DNA of 64,000 nt from CAVPNY01 sp963706905 (GTDB lineage: Bacteria > Chloroflexota > Anaerolineae > Anaerolineales > UBA4823). The translations under genes were made by a program, and so were the position numbers. The notes below the pieces were generated by a model, which had not been told where the DNA came from, did no database searches, and saw only the letters and a program-made list of their open reading frames with translations. The DNA is taken from contig CAVPNY010000011.1 in assembly GCA_963706905.1 (NCBI GenBank), positions 124,001 to 188,000 of the forward strand. Reading direction: 5' to 3'. Positions within the stretch are counted from its first letter, which is position 1. Every line of letters begins with the position of its first letter. Below are positions 56,344 through 64,000 of the stretch, one piece after another.

Positions 56344-57543
56344 TTAAGGTCGTTGGTCCAAAGTCAGCTCCAGGTCCAATTTTTGTTCATCGCGTAGGAT
56401 GGTCAGGATGACCTTGTCTCCTGGATTTTTGTTATTGATCAGGTAAGCCAACAAGTCGCCAAAAGTGTGCACCGGCTGGCTGTCGATAGCAATGATCAGA
56501 TCGCCGCCAGAGTTGAGCAGGGGAAAATCAGTGGCGACTGTACCGGCGCGCAGCCCAGCCCGCTCAGCAGGGCCGTTTTCCGTAACCGAAGTAACGTAAG
56601 CGCCCGTCGACTGGGGCAAATCGAGCGCTTCCATTTCCAGCAGGCTGATGTCCGGAAGGCTGGAAATCCCGATGTAGGGATAGTGATACTCGCCATCTGC
56701 AATCAAGACTGGCACAACGCGCTTAACAATGTTGATGGCAATAGCGAAACCGATGCCAGAGTTGAGCGGCTCTTCCTCAGTGGTGAAATTGAATGTACGG
56801 ATAGCCCGGTTGACGCCAACCACCTCTCCGCGTAAGTTGAGTAACGGGCCGCCGGAGTTGCCTGGGTTGATGGCTGTGTCGGTTTGGATGATGTCCCCGG
56901 CGGTGAATGTACTCCCGCCGGGGGCATCGCGCATCGAATCCAGCGTGCGCCCCAGAGCGGAGATGATCCCGGTAGTCATTGTGCCGTTAAGGCCAAAGGG
57001 ATTGCCAATGGCAATCACAGTCTGCCCAACTTTCAGGTCTGCTGAGTCGCCCATCGCCAAAGGAAAGAGCTCTTCTGCCGGGGCTTCGACTTTGATGACC
57101 GCTAGGTCGGAGTCGGTATCGATGGCAATTACCTTGCCGCGCGTCTTGAAGCCGGACGGGAAATCAACCTCCAGATCGTCCAGGCCTTCGACGACATGGT
57201 AGTTTGTGATGACATGGCCTTCTTTATCGAAAACGAATCCCGATCCCTGACTGCCGCCTGCCTGGGTGAGAACCTGGATAGTAACCACGCCGCGACTGAC
57301 CTTCTCGTAAAGCTGGACCAGCAATTCCTCTGGAACTGTCTCGCTAATTGGCAGAGGCACCGATCCGGAATCATCCTGTGCCTGTGGAGGGACAACGACC
57401 GTGGCTTCCACGGGAGTCGTGGTGAATAATCCTGTCAGATCCTGGGAAGTTCCATCCAGGTTGGTATTACTAAAAAGCTGGCATCCAAAAGTAAATATAG
57501 TTAATACCGAGAAGAATAACAATAATTTTGAAGTGCTTTTCAT
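56344..57543 (-). CDS. HtrA/DegP-family serine protease, lipoprotein, one PDZ domain
   Basis: Envelope protease/chaperone of 399 residues degrading misfolded exported proteins. The N-terminus has lipobox FTFGC with Cys21, so it is probably lipid-anchored outside the membrane. Trypsin-like triad: His116 (TNYHVV), Asp146 (DSDLAVI) and Ser230 (NPGNSGGPLL). Also IGNPFGLNGTMTTGIIS. One PDZ domain about 300-395 (ENGPAERAGLRAGT, GDLIIAIDSQPV, DKVILTILRDEQ). Length fits single-PDZ HtrA. It lies just downstream of the DnaJ-type gene (78-base gap), suggesting shared stress control. Confidence 0.93.
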   Translation of the reverse strand: MKSTSKLLLFFSVLTIFTFGCQLFSNTNLDGTSQDLTGLFTTTPVEATVVVPPQAQDDSGSVPLPISETVPEELLVQLYEKVSRGVVTIQVLTQAGGSQGSGFVFDKEGHVITNYHVVEGLDDLEVDFPSGFKTRGKVIAIDTDSDLAVIKVEAPAEELFPLAMGDSADLKVGQTVIAIGNPFGLNGTMTTGIISALGRTLDSMRDAPGGSTFTAGDIIQTDTAINPGNSGGPLLNLRGEVVGVNRAIRTFNFTTEEEPLNSGIGFAIAINIVKRVVPVLIADGEYHYPYIGISSLPDISLLEMEALDLPQSTGAYVTSVTENGPAERAGLRAGTVATDFPLLNSGGDLIIAIDSQPVHTFGDLLAYLINNKNPGDKVILTILRDEQKLDLELTLDQRP

Positions 57544-57620
57544 GTTACATATTCCTTATTCAGTTACTCGCTTATAGCCACCAGACGAAAGTTGCTGAAT
57601 CTTACCAGAAGTGAGGTAGA

Positions 57621-58592
57621 TCAGGACTTTTTGCTCCCGGCCAATTCTTCGAAGAGTTCCTTTTGTCTAGGAGTTAAGTTACGGGGAATGGTGATAGATA
57701 CCTTTACGTATAGATCGCCGAATTGTGAGGGACTCTTCAGGTGCGGCATGCCGCGCCCGGTGAGCCGGAATGGTCGACCTGGTTGGGTGCCAGGCGGGAT
57801 GGAGAGGACGACATTGCCGCTCAGAGTAGGCACAGTAACTTCGCCACCCAGGACGGCAGTGTAAAGGTCAGATTTGACCTCAGTGTGTAGATCATCACCC
57901 TTGCGCTCAAAGCGTGGGTCAGGTGTGACTTCTATCACTAAGAATAGGTCGCTCTTGGGGGCGTTAGGCGCAGTGGCGATAGCCTCGGCAACGCGTACTT
58001 TAGTGCCGCTTCTTGCCCCTTTGGGAATAACCACCTGTTTTTGAACGCCATTGATCTCGAGCCGGCGGGTTGTGCCTTGATAAGCTTCCATCAAGCTGAT
58101 CGGCACCTTCTGCTGGTAAGATTGAGGTGGTATACGCATCCCAGGACGCCTGCTGGGTTCGCCGCGCGTTGCCCCTCCCATGTTCGGCATCCCACCAAAA
58201 ATGCGGGTAAAGAATTCGGAAAAGCCTCCCAGCCCGGCCCCACCCAGGATGTCGCTAAGGTCACTGACCTCCACCCGGTATGAACCGCCACCGCTGCCCG
58301 GCGCCTGGGAAAACCACTCATCCCAGTTGAAGTTGCCGGGTGCGCCGCCGCGTTGCTGCCAGTTCGTGTATGAATTACCCAATTGGTCGTATCGCCCTCG
58401 TTTTTCAGAATCGCTTAGCACTTGGTAGGCTTCGTTAATCTCCTTGAATTTCTCTTCGGCTTGCTTATTGCCTGGATTGTGGTCAGGGTGATGTTGGAGC
58501 GCCAATTTTCGATAGGCTTTCTTGATTTGATCTTCGGTTGCTTTTCGATCGACACCCAGAATCTTGTAATAATCTTTGTATTCCATACTCAT
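57621..58592 (-). CDS. cbpA: DnaJ-type co-chaperone without zinc finger (CbpA-like)
   Basis: Partner of DnaK, stimulating its ATPase; cytosolic. J domain 4-70 with KDYYKILGVDRKATEDQIKK and the invariant HPD at 35-37, then a Gly-rich linker with NFNWDEWF and GGFSEFFTRIFGG, and two DnaJ C-terminal beta domains (VPISLMEAYQGTTRRLEING, GTKVRVAEAI, DLHTEVKSDLYTAVLGGEVT). The CxxCxGxG zinc repeats of true DnaJ are absent, and length (323) fits CbpA. A well-formed promoter is 70-100 bases upstream. Confidence 0.93.
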   Translation of the reverse strand: MSMEYKDYYKILGVDRKATEDQIKKAYRKLALQHHPDHNPGNKQAEEKFKEINEAYQVLSDSEKRGRYDQLGNSYTNWQQRGGAPGNFNWDEWFSQAPGSGGGSYRVEVSDLSDILGGAGLGGFSEFFTRIFGGMPNMGGATRGEPSRRPGMRIPPQSYQQKVPISLMEAYQGTTRRLEINGVQKQVVIPKGARSGTKVRVAEAIATAPNAPKSDLFLVIEVTPDPRFERKGDDLHTEVKSDLYTAVLGGEVTVPTLSGNVVLSIPPGTQPGRPFRLTGRGMPHLKSPSQFGDLYVKVSITIPRNLTPRQKELFEELAGSKKS

Positions 58593-58661
58593 CTTCTCAA
58601 ATGGCAGGATTTACCCCATATAGTTTACTGATGTTAGCGCTTTGTAAATTCTGCCACCCCC

Positions 58662-58691
58662 ATTGTATGCGCGCCGGGTATGCTAAGTCAA
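58662..58691 (-). promoter_or_regulatory. Sigma-70-type promoter for the CbpA-like gene
   Basis: On the minus strand TTGACT (58686-58691) and TACAAT (58662-58667) lie 18 bases apart. Predicted start near 58655, with about 60 bases of leader to the ATG at 58592. Confidence 0.75.
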
Positions 58692-58777
58692 GCGGTTTTG
58701 GCGATATTTATAAACTTCTAACTTACCTGATCTACTACTATATAGCACAGGCAAATCGGAGGGATCACAATTAAACA

Positions 58778-58817
58778 GCCTCCGCCGGGGCGGTGAGGAG
58801 AACCCGGCGGAGGCTTT
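58778..58817. terminator. Perfect 12-bp GC-rich hairpin
   Basis: GCCTCCGCCGGG at 58778-58789 and CCCGGCGGAGGC at 58803-58814 are fully complementary with a 13-base loop, followed on plus by TTT. It is one of the strongest stems in the window and lies 8 bases before a perfect Shine-Dalgarno sequence, so it could be a terminator or a translation control element. Confidence 0.65.
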
Positions 58818-58837
58818 CGCCAAAGGAGGAAACAGCG

Positions 58838-58900
58838 ATGAGCATCAGGATGTATCCTGAGTCCCGTCTTTGTTCTGTCTGTATAATACTTTATTTGTGA
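58838..58900 (+). CDS. Possible 20-residue peptide with strong ribosome site
   Basis: AAAGGAGG at 58822-58829 stands 8 bases before ATG, the best ribosome site in the window. The frame reads MSIRMYPESRLCSVCIILYL and stops at TGA. It has a CxxC pair and a hydrophobic end. It directly follows the 12-bp hairpin and no plus-strand gene lies downstream for over 5 kb, so it is not an ordinary leader peptide. It may be expressed, or be chance. Confidence 0.35.
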   Translation: MSIRMYPESRLCSVCIILYL

Positions 58901-59016
58901 CATATAGTACAATGCCGAAGATCATGATTTCAGGGTGATCATACTCATATCACAATGAACGTCACTTCTTCTATAATTCACAGTACCCCACACTTTTCCT
59001 AAAAAGGGACTCATTC

Positions 59017-59439
59017 TCAGACTTCGATGCAGTTTAAGAATTCGGTGAGGAAGGGTTGTAAATCGGTCGGTTGCTCGTAGGCAACGATTCGCAGGTTCGG
59101 ATGGGTATTGCCCAGTATCATTTTGGAGACACGCGCGCCTTGCCGATAGCAGCACAATACCGGTTTGCCCTGGTGAAGAGCATAAGCGATCTCATAGCCA
59201 ACCCCGTGAGAAGGGGTGCTCACCTCAGCAACCAGAGCTTGGCAGCCAGCAATCCAGTTTGTATCCCGGGTAAATACATCTTGGGGATCGATGATCGCCT
59301 CTTGCCGGATAAAATCGGGCAAGGCAAGGTGAGCAGTGGGGACGGTGTGACCGGCCGAAATCAATGCAGCTACGATAGCTTCATAGGCGGCCTCATCCTG
59401 GCGGCCGCCGGTGATTGAGCAGGCAAAATAGATTCGCAT
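59017..59439 (-). CDS. 2'-deoxynucleoside 5'-phosphate N-hydrolase (DNPH1/Rcl-like)
   Basis: A 140-residue enzyme of the nucleoside 2-deoxyribosyltransferase fold. DNPH1 cleaves the N-glycosidic bond of deoxynucleoside monophosphates, sanitising the nucleotide pool. Seen: MRIYFACSITGGRQDE (phosphate/sugar site), HTVPTAHLALPD, FTRDTNWIAGCQALVAEVST and PSHGVGYEIAYA with the likely catalytic Glu83. Length fits the family. It follows the endonuclease III gene by 15 bases, a setting consistent with nucleotide-damage handling. Confidence 0.85.
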   Translation of the reverse strand: MRIYFACSITGGRQDEAAYEAIVAALISAGHTVPTAHLALPDFIRQEAIIDPQDVFTRDTNWIAGCQALVAEVSTPSHGVGYEIAYALHQGKPVLCCYRQGARVSKMILGNTHPNLRIVAYEQPTDLQPFLTEFLNCIEV

Positions 59440-59454
59440 AATTTCTCCGGCGTG

Positions 59455-60153
59455 TCAGGTCATCCTAAAATTTGCAGCGTAGTAGACGCAAAGATCCTGT
59501 AAAGGGCAGCGCGGGCATTGCGGTTTGCGCGCCTGGCAGATCTCTCTGCCGAGGCGGATGATGTTCAAATGGGCAGAGTAATAGGATACGGGAGGCAGCA
59601 GGTCCGCCAAGATGGTATGCGCTTCTTCAGCGCTAACGGATACCGGGCGCAGACCCAGCCGCCCAGAGACCCGATAGATGTGGGTGTCTACTGGAAAGGC
59701 AGGTTTGTTTAGCGAAAACAACAAGACTATGGCAGCTGTCTTGGGACCGACCCCATTAAACTGCATAAGCCACTGACGAGCTTCACCGATTGGGAGTTCT
59801 GCTAAGAAGCTCAAGTCCAATTCGCCGCGCAGGAGGGTGATCTCGCCCAGTATTTGCTGGATGCGTGGGCCTTTCTGGTTGGCCAATCCTGCCGGGCGGA
59901 TGGCGGCGATCACGGAGGTTCGATCGGCGTCTCTCACGGCTTCCCAGGTGGGGAATGCAATCCGCAAGGCCTGGAAAGCGCGATCACGATTAAGGTCGTT
60001 GGTGTTCTGCGAGAGGATGGTTGACACCAGCTCGTCAAGCGGCGGCAAGGGGTTGCGCCACTCAGGATAACCGTAGAATTCGAGCAACCTTTGATGGACG
60101 GTCAGGGCATGTTCAGCCGGTGTCATGGTGGGAAAGGCGAAATATTGCATCAT
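59455..60153 (-). CDS. nth: Endonuclease III-type DNA glycosylase (HhH-GPD, 4Fe-4S)
   Basis: Base-excision repair enzyme of 232 residues removing oxidised pyrimidines and nicking at abasic sites. The helix-hairpin-helix GPD core has LVSTILSQNTNDLNRDRAF, FNGVGPKTAAIVLLF with catalytic Lys138, and FPVDTHIYRVSGRLGL with Asp156. The cluster ligands Cys206, 213, 216 and 222 follow the C-x6-C-x2-C-x5-C rule. Start overlaps the asparaginase stop by four bases. Pro for Arg in GVGPKTA is a variation seen in some relatives, so exact base preference may differ from classic Nth. Confidence 0.9.
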   Translation of the reverse strand: MMQYFAFPTMTPAEHALTVHQRLLEFYGYPEWRNPLPPLDELVSTILSQNTNDLNRDRAFQALRIAFPTWEAVRDADRTSVIAAIRPAGLANQKGPRIQQILGEITLLRGELDLSFLAELPIGEARQWLMQFNGVGPKTAAIVLLFSLNKPAFPVDTHIYRVSGRLGLRPVSVSAEEAHTILADLLPPVSYYSAHLNIIRLGREICQARKPQCPRCPLQDLCVYYAANFRMT

Positions 60154-61214
60154 GTGCCCGCATCTTGCGCCCTCTGCAATTGGAAGGAGGGACGGATTTG
60201 GCCTATTTCTATTTTCCGCCAGTTGTGACGTGGCAGGTGCGGTCCAAATTCGGCCAGCGCTTCCATTTGCTGTGGTGAGAGGGCGCCCAACTGGCGCAGA
60301 ACTTCAAGGCAAACCAGCGGGCGGGCGCGCCCCGTCAGATCGCCATCCGAGACCTTGAGCGTAATGCCAAGAGCTGGCGAGCCGGGTCCCAAGGCTCCTG
60401 GCAACAGGCCAATACCCTGATAGCCTTCAGCGCCTCCCTTGGCCACTATCTTCCCTGCGCCTATTTCCATCAGGCGGGTATCGAAGCGCCCTGGGCCAGC
60501 CACCATGAAAGGATGGGCCATCATGGCGGAGCATATCTCCCGACAGGCGACAGCCCGGCGCTCAGGCAGCCCTTGCGGGTCGCAAAGGCGGGCGAAGGCC
60601 AGGGCGGCGTTATGCAAGGGTATGGCAAAGTTAGGCGCTGAGCAACCATCGATACCCAGATTAATCCGGCTGGGAGGTAGATTGCACATATCAGCGAAGG
60701 TTTCCAGGATGCCCTCTTGCAGGGGGTGGGAAAATTCGATATAGCCAGTCTTTGACCAGCCATGCAGTCGGGTTGAAGCCAGCATACCTGTATGTTTCCC
60801 TGAACAGTTATGGCGGTTGGGTGCGGGTTCTTCGCCCCGCTGGCGCATCGCCTCCAGCGTCGGTCCGTCACTGGGTGGATGGGTGCCACACAGTAGATCA
60901 GTCTCGGCGACACCGACCTTGGCTTGCAGGTTTTGAACTGCCGTGACGTGGGCGTCGGTGCCTGAATGAGAGGCGCAGATCAAGGCAATCTCCGCTGGCT
61001 CGAGCTGGTAAGCCTGTGCGCCGCCGGACTCGATGAACGGTAAAGCCTGGAAAGGTTTGGCGGTGGAACGCAAGTAGGTGATCGCCTCGGAATCACCGTA
61101 CCAGGCGACCAGCTTCCCGTGGCGCTCAACGATCGCGAGTGCTCCATAGTGGATCGATTCGACGATCTCTCCACGTGTTAATTCGACCAGTGGAAGATAA
61201 GGTGATGTAAGCAT
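60150..61214 (-). CDS. Asparaginase II-family protein (PF06089 type)
   Basis: A 354-residue member of the Asparaginase_II family, which contains plant-pathogen-type and Rhizobium asparaginases unrelated to the EcA fold. It is predicted to hydrolyse L-asparagine to aspartate and ammonia. Signatures: PLVELTRGEIVESIHYGALA, YLRSTAKPFQALPFIESGGA, ICASHSGTDAH, NCSGKHTGML and GIDGCSAPNFAIPL, with conserved Ser, Lys, His and Cys. No signal peptide, so cytosolic. It lies in a five-gene minus-strand group between an MBL-fold gene (21-base gap) and nth. Confidence 0.87.
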   Translation of the reverse strand: MLTSPYLPLVELTRGEIVESIHYGALAIVERHGKLVAWYGDSEAITYLRSTAKPFQALPFIESGGAQAYQLEPAEIALICASHSGTDAHVTAVQNLQAKVGVAETDLLCGTHPPSDGPTLEAMRQRGEEPAPNRHNCSGKHTGMLASTRLHGWSKTGYIEFSHPLQEGILETFADMCNLPPSRINLGIDGCSAPNFAIPLHNAALAFARLCDPQGLPERRAVACREICSAMMAHPFMVAGPGRFDTRLMEIGAGKIVAKGGAEGYQGIGLLPGALGPGSPALGITLKVSDGDLTGRARPLVCLEVLRQLGALSPQQMEALAEFGPHLPRHNWRKIEIGQIRPSFQLQRAQDAGT

Positions 61215-61235
61215 ATGGCCGAAATGCTTTATGAA

Positions 61236-62096
61236 TTATTCTTGCTCGAAAGACTCGACGGGGCGGTAGCGCCGTGTGTAATAATAATATAAGCCATGAC
61301 GCAGACGTTGCACGTACTGCTCTCGGCGCTTGATGGGCAAGTTCATGTCAGCGATCAAGGAAGCGATCAAATCCTCAGTTTTTTCCGGTGGCGCATTGCG
61401 TTTGGCCAATCTTTCCATGCCTTTGAGGATGCTCTTTAACAATTTCAGCTGGGCTCGCACGATATCCAATCCAACTGTCCCGCCTCGCCCGCTGATGATT
61501 GTGAAATCTTTACAGTTGGAGATCAATGATTTTAGCGATTCGATCCATGCCGGTAGATCGGCTGAAGCCAGGAAGGGTGGCTGCTCACTCAGGATGGTGT
61601 CTCCAATGAAGACCACCTGGGCCTGGGGGATGCTGACCCAGATCGATCCGAGTGTAGGGCCAGGGTGGTGCTCCAGCACAACCTCTGGCCCACCCCAGTT
61701 GAAGTGCATGCGGTTAGTAAAAGTAATATCGGGGATCGCCCAGCGCGCTCCAAAAACGTCATTGTTGGCCTCCCATTCTGCACCACTTTCTGTAGTCTGC
61801 CCTTTGAAAACTGAAGGCCGGTTGCGAAAGACCTGAGCAGTTTTTTGGTGAGCGACAATCGTACAATCCAGGGCGCGCGCCCCGATAGTGCGGTCGAGAT
61901 GGGCGTCCAGGTTGACCAGGATGCGGTTTGGCCCGCTGGGCAGGCCATTCAGCGCCGCTCGCCAGGTCCGTGCGTCTTCTGCCCGCAAGGGGGCATCGAT
62001 CAGAATAATGCCGTGTGGGAAGGCCAGCGCTCCCAGAGTCACACCGGTATAGCCATCTTCGTAATAGATTCCTCTGGCAACTGCCTGCATGCTCAC
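61236..62096 (-). CDS. Metallo-beta-lactamase-fold protein with degenerate metal site
   Basis: A 286-residue MBL-fold protein. The fold is recognisable from GIILIDAPLRAEDARTW, a motif-1 strand ending VNLDAHLDR (61-69), HHPGPTLGSIWVSIPQAQVV and VFIGDTILSEQPP. The normal HxHxDH box is here D-x-H-x-D-R: only one His and the Asp are kept. Motif 5 reads SGRGG instead of SGHG. It therefore binds metal differently or not at all. Translation is coupled to the histidine kinase upstream by a four-base overlap. Possible roles: signal-output or ligand-binding partner, or a variant hydrolase. Confidence 0.75.
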   Translation of the reverse strand: MSMQAVARGIYYEDGYTGVTLGALAFPHGIILIDAPLRAEDARTWRAALNGLPSGPNRILVNLDAHLDRTIGARALDCTIVAHQKTAQVFRNRPSVFKGQTTESGAEWEANNDVFGARWAIPDITFTNRMHFNWGGPEVVLEHHPGPTLGSIWVSIPQAQVVFIGDTILSEQPPFLASADLPAWIESLKSLISNCKDFTIISGRGGTVGLDIVRAQLKLLKSILKGMERLAKRNAPPEKTEDLIASLIADMNLPIKRREQYVQRLRHGLYYYYTRRYRPVESFEQE

Positions 62097-64000
62097 TCCT
62101 TAATGTTCGCCAATGGCAACGTGAAGCAGAATTTGGAACCCGCGCCAGGCTGGGATTCAACCCAGATCCGCCCTCCATGACCTTCAACTGCCAGCCGGCA
62201 ATATGCTAATCCCATACCAAACCCTTGCGGACTTTTATCCTGGTTTAAACGGGTGAACTTGTTGAATATTCGATCCTGATCAGTATTTTGGATCCCAGGG
62301 CCATCGTCTTCCACCCACATTCTGACCCAATCGCCTTGCAGGCCGGCGCCTAGTTCTATGCGGCCTCCGGGAGGGGAGAATTTGACAGCATTTTCGAGCA
62401 GGTTGACCAACACTCGCCGAATCATATCCGAATCAACCTGGATATGTGGCAGGTCAGCTGGGATGGTCGAGAGAAGTTTCTGGTGCTTATTTTCGGCGAT
62501 GGGCTGGACAGCCTCCAGCGCATCCCTGGCCAGGATGGAAGGCGGGGTTGGAAACAGGTTCACTACTGGCTGTCCACTTTCTAGGCGATTGAGATCGAGT
62601 AGCGAATTGGTCAGGCGTTGGATGCGCTCTACAGAACGCATTGCAATATTTAGCAAAGATCGGAAGGATGGATCGCTTTCTTCGGTCAGCATGGCGTCAA
62701 TTACATCCAGGCTGGAGACGATATTAGCCAGGGGCGACCGTAAATCATGGTAGATCATCGAGATTAAATCATTGCGCAACTTGTCGAGCGATATTCGTTC
62801 GCTGATGTCCCGGCAAATCCATTGAATAAACTCACTTCCATTCACCTTAACCCTACGAACGTACATCTGAATAGGCACGGAATGCCCGCGCGGGGTTTGC
62901 AAAGTGGATTCATAATTGATGGTTTCACCAGCAGCCAGCCGTTTGAAAGTTTCCCCGTTCTGGTCTGCCTGGATGGCATGCAATTGGCTGATGCTTAGGC
63001 CAAGCAGACTTTCTTTGTCGGTCTCTAACACCCGGGCTGCTTGCTGGTTGGCTTCGACGATATTGCCTTGCCAGTTGGTGATCAGGATCGGATCAATATT
63101 GTCTTCGAACAGCTCCTGATAGCGCTGGTGAGCGGTTTGGAGTTGTTCAAAAAGTTGGGCGTTCTGGATGATCGCGCCTGCCAGGTTGCCGACCTCAGTC
63201 AGCATTGTGAGGGAATCAGATTCAAAACTTCCCTGGGAGGGATTGATCGCCTCCAATACGCCAATCACTTCACCTCGTGCAGTAATTGGGGCACAAACCA
63301 CCGCCCGGGTTAAGAATCCAGTCTGGCGATCAAACTCTGGTCGGAAGCGGGTGTCAACAGTTGTGTCTGGGATGATCACACCGTGGCCTTCCCGAATGAC
63401 CCATCCAGCGATCCCTTCGCCTGATCCGAGGCGTAAGCCGGTCACGATCGGTGCAACCTGGTTGGTGGAGACCGTGAAGCGCAAGGAATTATCCTGCGGA
63501 TCGATCAGCGCCAAGGAGACGGCCTCGACCCGTAGGGCAAGCGTAACCTGCTGTAGGATGCGTTGCAGCACTTCCTCCAGGTCAAGGGTGGTGGTGATGG
63601 CGGCGGCGCTCTCGGCTACGGCAGTCATTACTCGCGCCTGGCGCTGGCTCTCGGCATACAGTCTGGCATTGAGCACGGCGATCCCAGCCTGGTCGGCGAT
63701 GGCCTGGATGAGTGCCAGGTGATCCTGGTTGAAAAAACCAGGGGTTGGGTGGACCAAGGTGAGTACACCAATCGACCGTTCGCGGCTGACTACCAGGACA
63801 CTGACGGCGGATTTCGATCCCGCTTTGGTGTGTTCATCTCCCTGGCGGGGCAACCAGCGCTCGTCATGGGCGGTATCTGGGATAAGAGCCGCCTGGTTAT
63901 TTTTGAGTACCCAGCCGGCCAATCCATGTTCGATCATGACCTGAAGTTGTGGGGTAGTGTGTTCAATCATCTGACCGCTGACGATGATCGCAGATTCAAC
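62093..64000 (-). CDS. Sensor histidine kinase, GAF-GAF-PAS-HisKA-HATPase, N-terminus beyond window
   Basis: Partner kinase of a two-component system; no response regulator is in the window. At least 636 residues, open to base 64000 (upstream codons VESAIIVSGQ continue a GAF domain), so the ATG at 63970 is internal. GAF 1 with GLAGWVLKNNQAALIPDTAH, GAF 2 with GEGIAGWVIREGHGVIIPDT and VVCAPITARGEVIGVLEAIN, a PAS domain (YQELFEDNIDPILITNWQGN), HisKA with H-box SMIYHDLRSPLANI, and an HATPase with LVNLLENAVKFSPPGG, DDGPGI and GFGMGLAYC. No membrane span is seen in this part, so the visible region is cytosolic. It leads the MBL-asparaginase-nth-DNPH1 run. Confidence 0.92.
   Translation of the reverse strand, partial: VESAIIVSGQMIEHTTPQLQVMIEHGLAGWVLKNNQAALIPDTAHDERWLPRQGDEHTKAGSKSAVSVLVVSRERSIGVLTLVHPTPGFFNQDHLALIQAIADQAGIAVLNARLYAESQRQARVMTAVAESAAAITTTLDLEEVLQRILQQVTLALRVEAVSLALIDPQDNSLRFTVSTNQVAPIVTGLRLGSGEGIAGWVIREGHGVIIPDTTVDTRFRPEFDRQTGFLTRAVVCAPITARGEVIGVLEAINPSQGSFESDSLTMLTEVGNLAGAIIQNAQLFEQLQTAHQRYQELFEDNIDPILITNWQGNIVEANQQAARVLETDKESLLGLSISQLHAIQADQNGETFKRLAAGETINYESTLQTPRGHSVPIQMYVRRVKVNGSEFIQWICRDISERISLDKLRNDLISMIYHDLRSPLANIVSSLDVIDAMLTEESDPSFRSLLNIAMRSVERIQRLTNSLLDLNRLESGQPVVNLFPTPPSILARDALEAVQPIAENKHQKLLSTIPADLPHIQVDSDMIRRVLVNLLENAVKFSPPGGRIELGAGLQGDWVRMWVEDDGPGIQNTDQDRIFNKFTRLNQDKSPQGFGMGLAYCRLAVEGHGGRIWVESQPGAGSKFCFTLPLANIKE

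Larger units (their letters stand above)
58593..59016. other. 424-base intergenic region
   Basis: Contains the dnaJ-type promoter (58662-58691, minus), a strong hairpin (58778-58814) and a possible 20-codon reading frame with an excellent ribosome site (58838-58900), all listed separately. The right part, 58901-59016, is AT-rich and shows nothing I can name beyond a TATAAT at 58972 without a matching -35. Confidence 0.55.

Noticed and set aside
1..64000. tRNA, rRNA, IS elements or phage genes
   Set aside because: No tRNA cloverleaf, rRNA-like block, transposase, integrase or terminal inverted repeat pair was recognised on either strand.

Overview
The window reads as a chromosomal segment of a Chloroflexota bacterium, most likely of class Anaerolineae. 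This is inferred from the gene mix: secreted proteins with long Thr/Pro linkers and a recurrent (Y/F)LPxV motif, a Chloroflexota-type housekeeping set, and moderate G+C. No rRNA, tRNA, CRISPR array, transposase or integrase was seen.

Layout. (1) 1-6.6 kb: the end of a NitT/TauT-type ABC permease, then two tandem paralogous NRPS-like genes with adenylation-carrier-thioesterase (A-T-TE) architecture. The first is broken by about five frameshifts and the second is intact. An orphan thioesterase tail follows each. (2) 6.9-9.7 kb: a secreted PQQ-like beta-propeller protein interrupted by one in-frame TAG. (3) 9.9-23.3 kb: an all-plus-strand glycan locus with two GT2 and one GT4 glycosyltransferases, an asparagine synthetase, two methyltransferases, a GlpD-type dehydrogenase, an epimerase, a left-handed beta-helix acyltransferase, a second AsnB-like protein lacking the glutaminase Cys2, and a flippase-like membrane protein. 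(4) 23.5-31.7 kb: secreted carbohydrate-active proteins. One giant protein combines jelly-roll-like modules, a DUF5060/apiosidase-like domain and an SGNH esterase, and carries a fresh 873-bp internal duplication. An alpha/beta hydrolase and a standalone DUF5060/apiosidase-like protein follow. (5) 31.9-44.8 kb: membrane and cytosolic glycosyltransferases, two surface proteins with cadherin-like repeats, a Wzz/BY-kinase polysaccharide co-polymerase and a GAF protein.

(6) 44.9-64 kb: mostly minus-strand housekeeping genes: S1 RNA-binding protein, Mfd, Pth, a Thr/Pro-rich anchored protein, a release-factor-like (baeRF) protein with a zinc ribbon, HtrA protease and a CbpA-type co-chaperone. A minus-strand operon follows, made of a GAF/PAS histidine kinase, a degenerate metallo-beta-lactamase-fold protein, asparaginase II, endonuclease III and a DNPH1-like hydrolase. 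Three plus-strand genes lie among these: a repeat-rich secreted protein, a methyltransferase and Hsp20.

The glycosyltransferases, amidotransferases, flippase-like protein and co-polymerase together look like a cell-surface polysaccharide system, with the secreted hydrolases and adhesin-like proteins acting on or displayed near it. Every disrupted reading frame lies between 0.8 and 39 kb and none in the last 23 kb. That favours real decay or phase variation over uniform sequencing error, but the sequence alone cannot separate the two.
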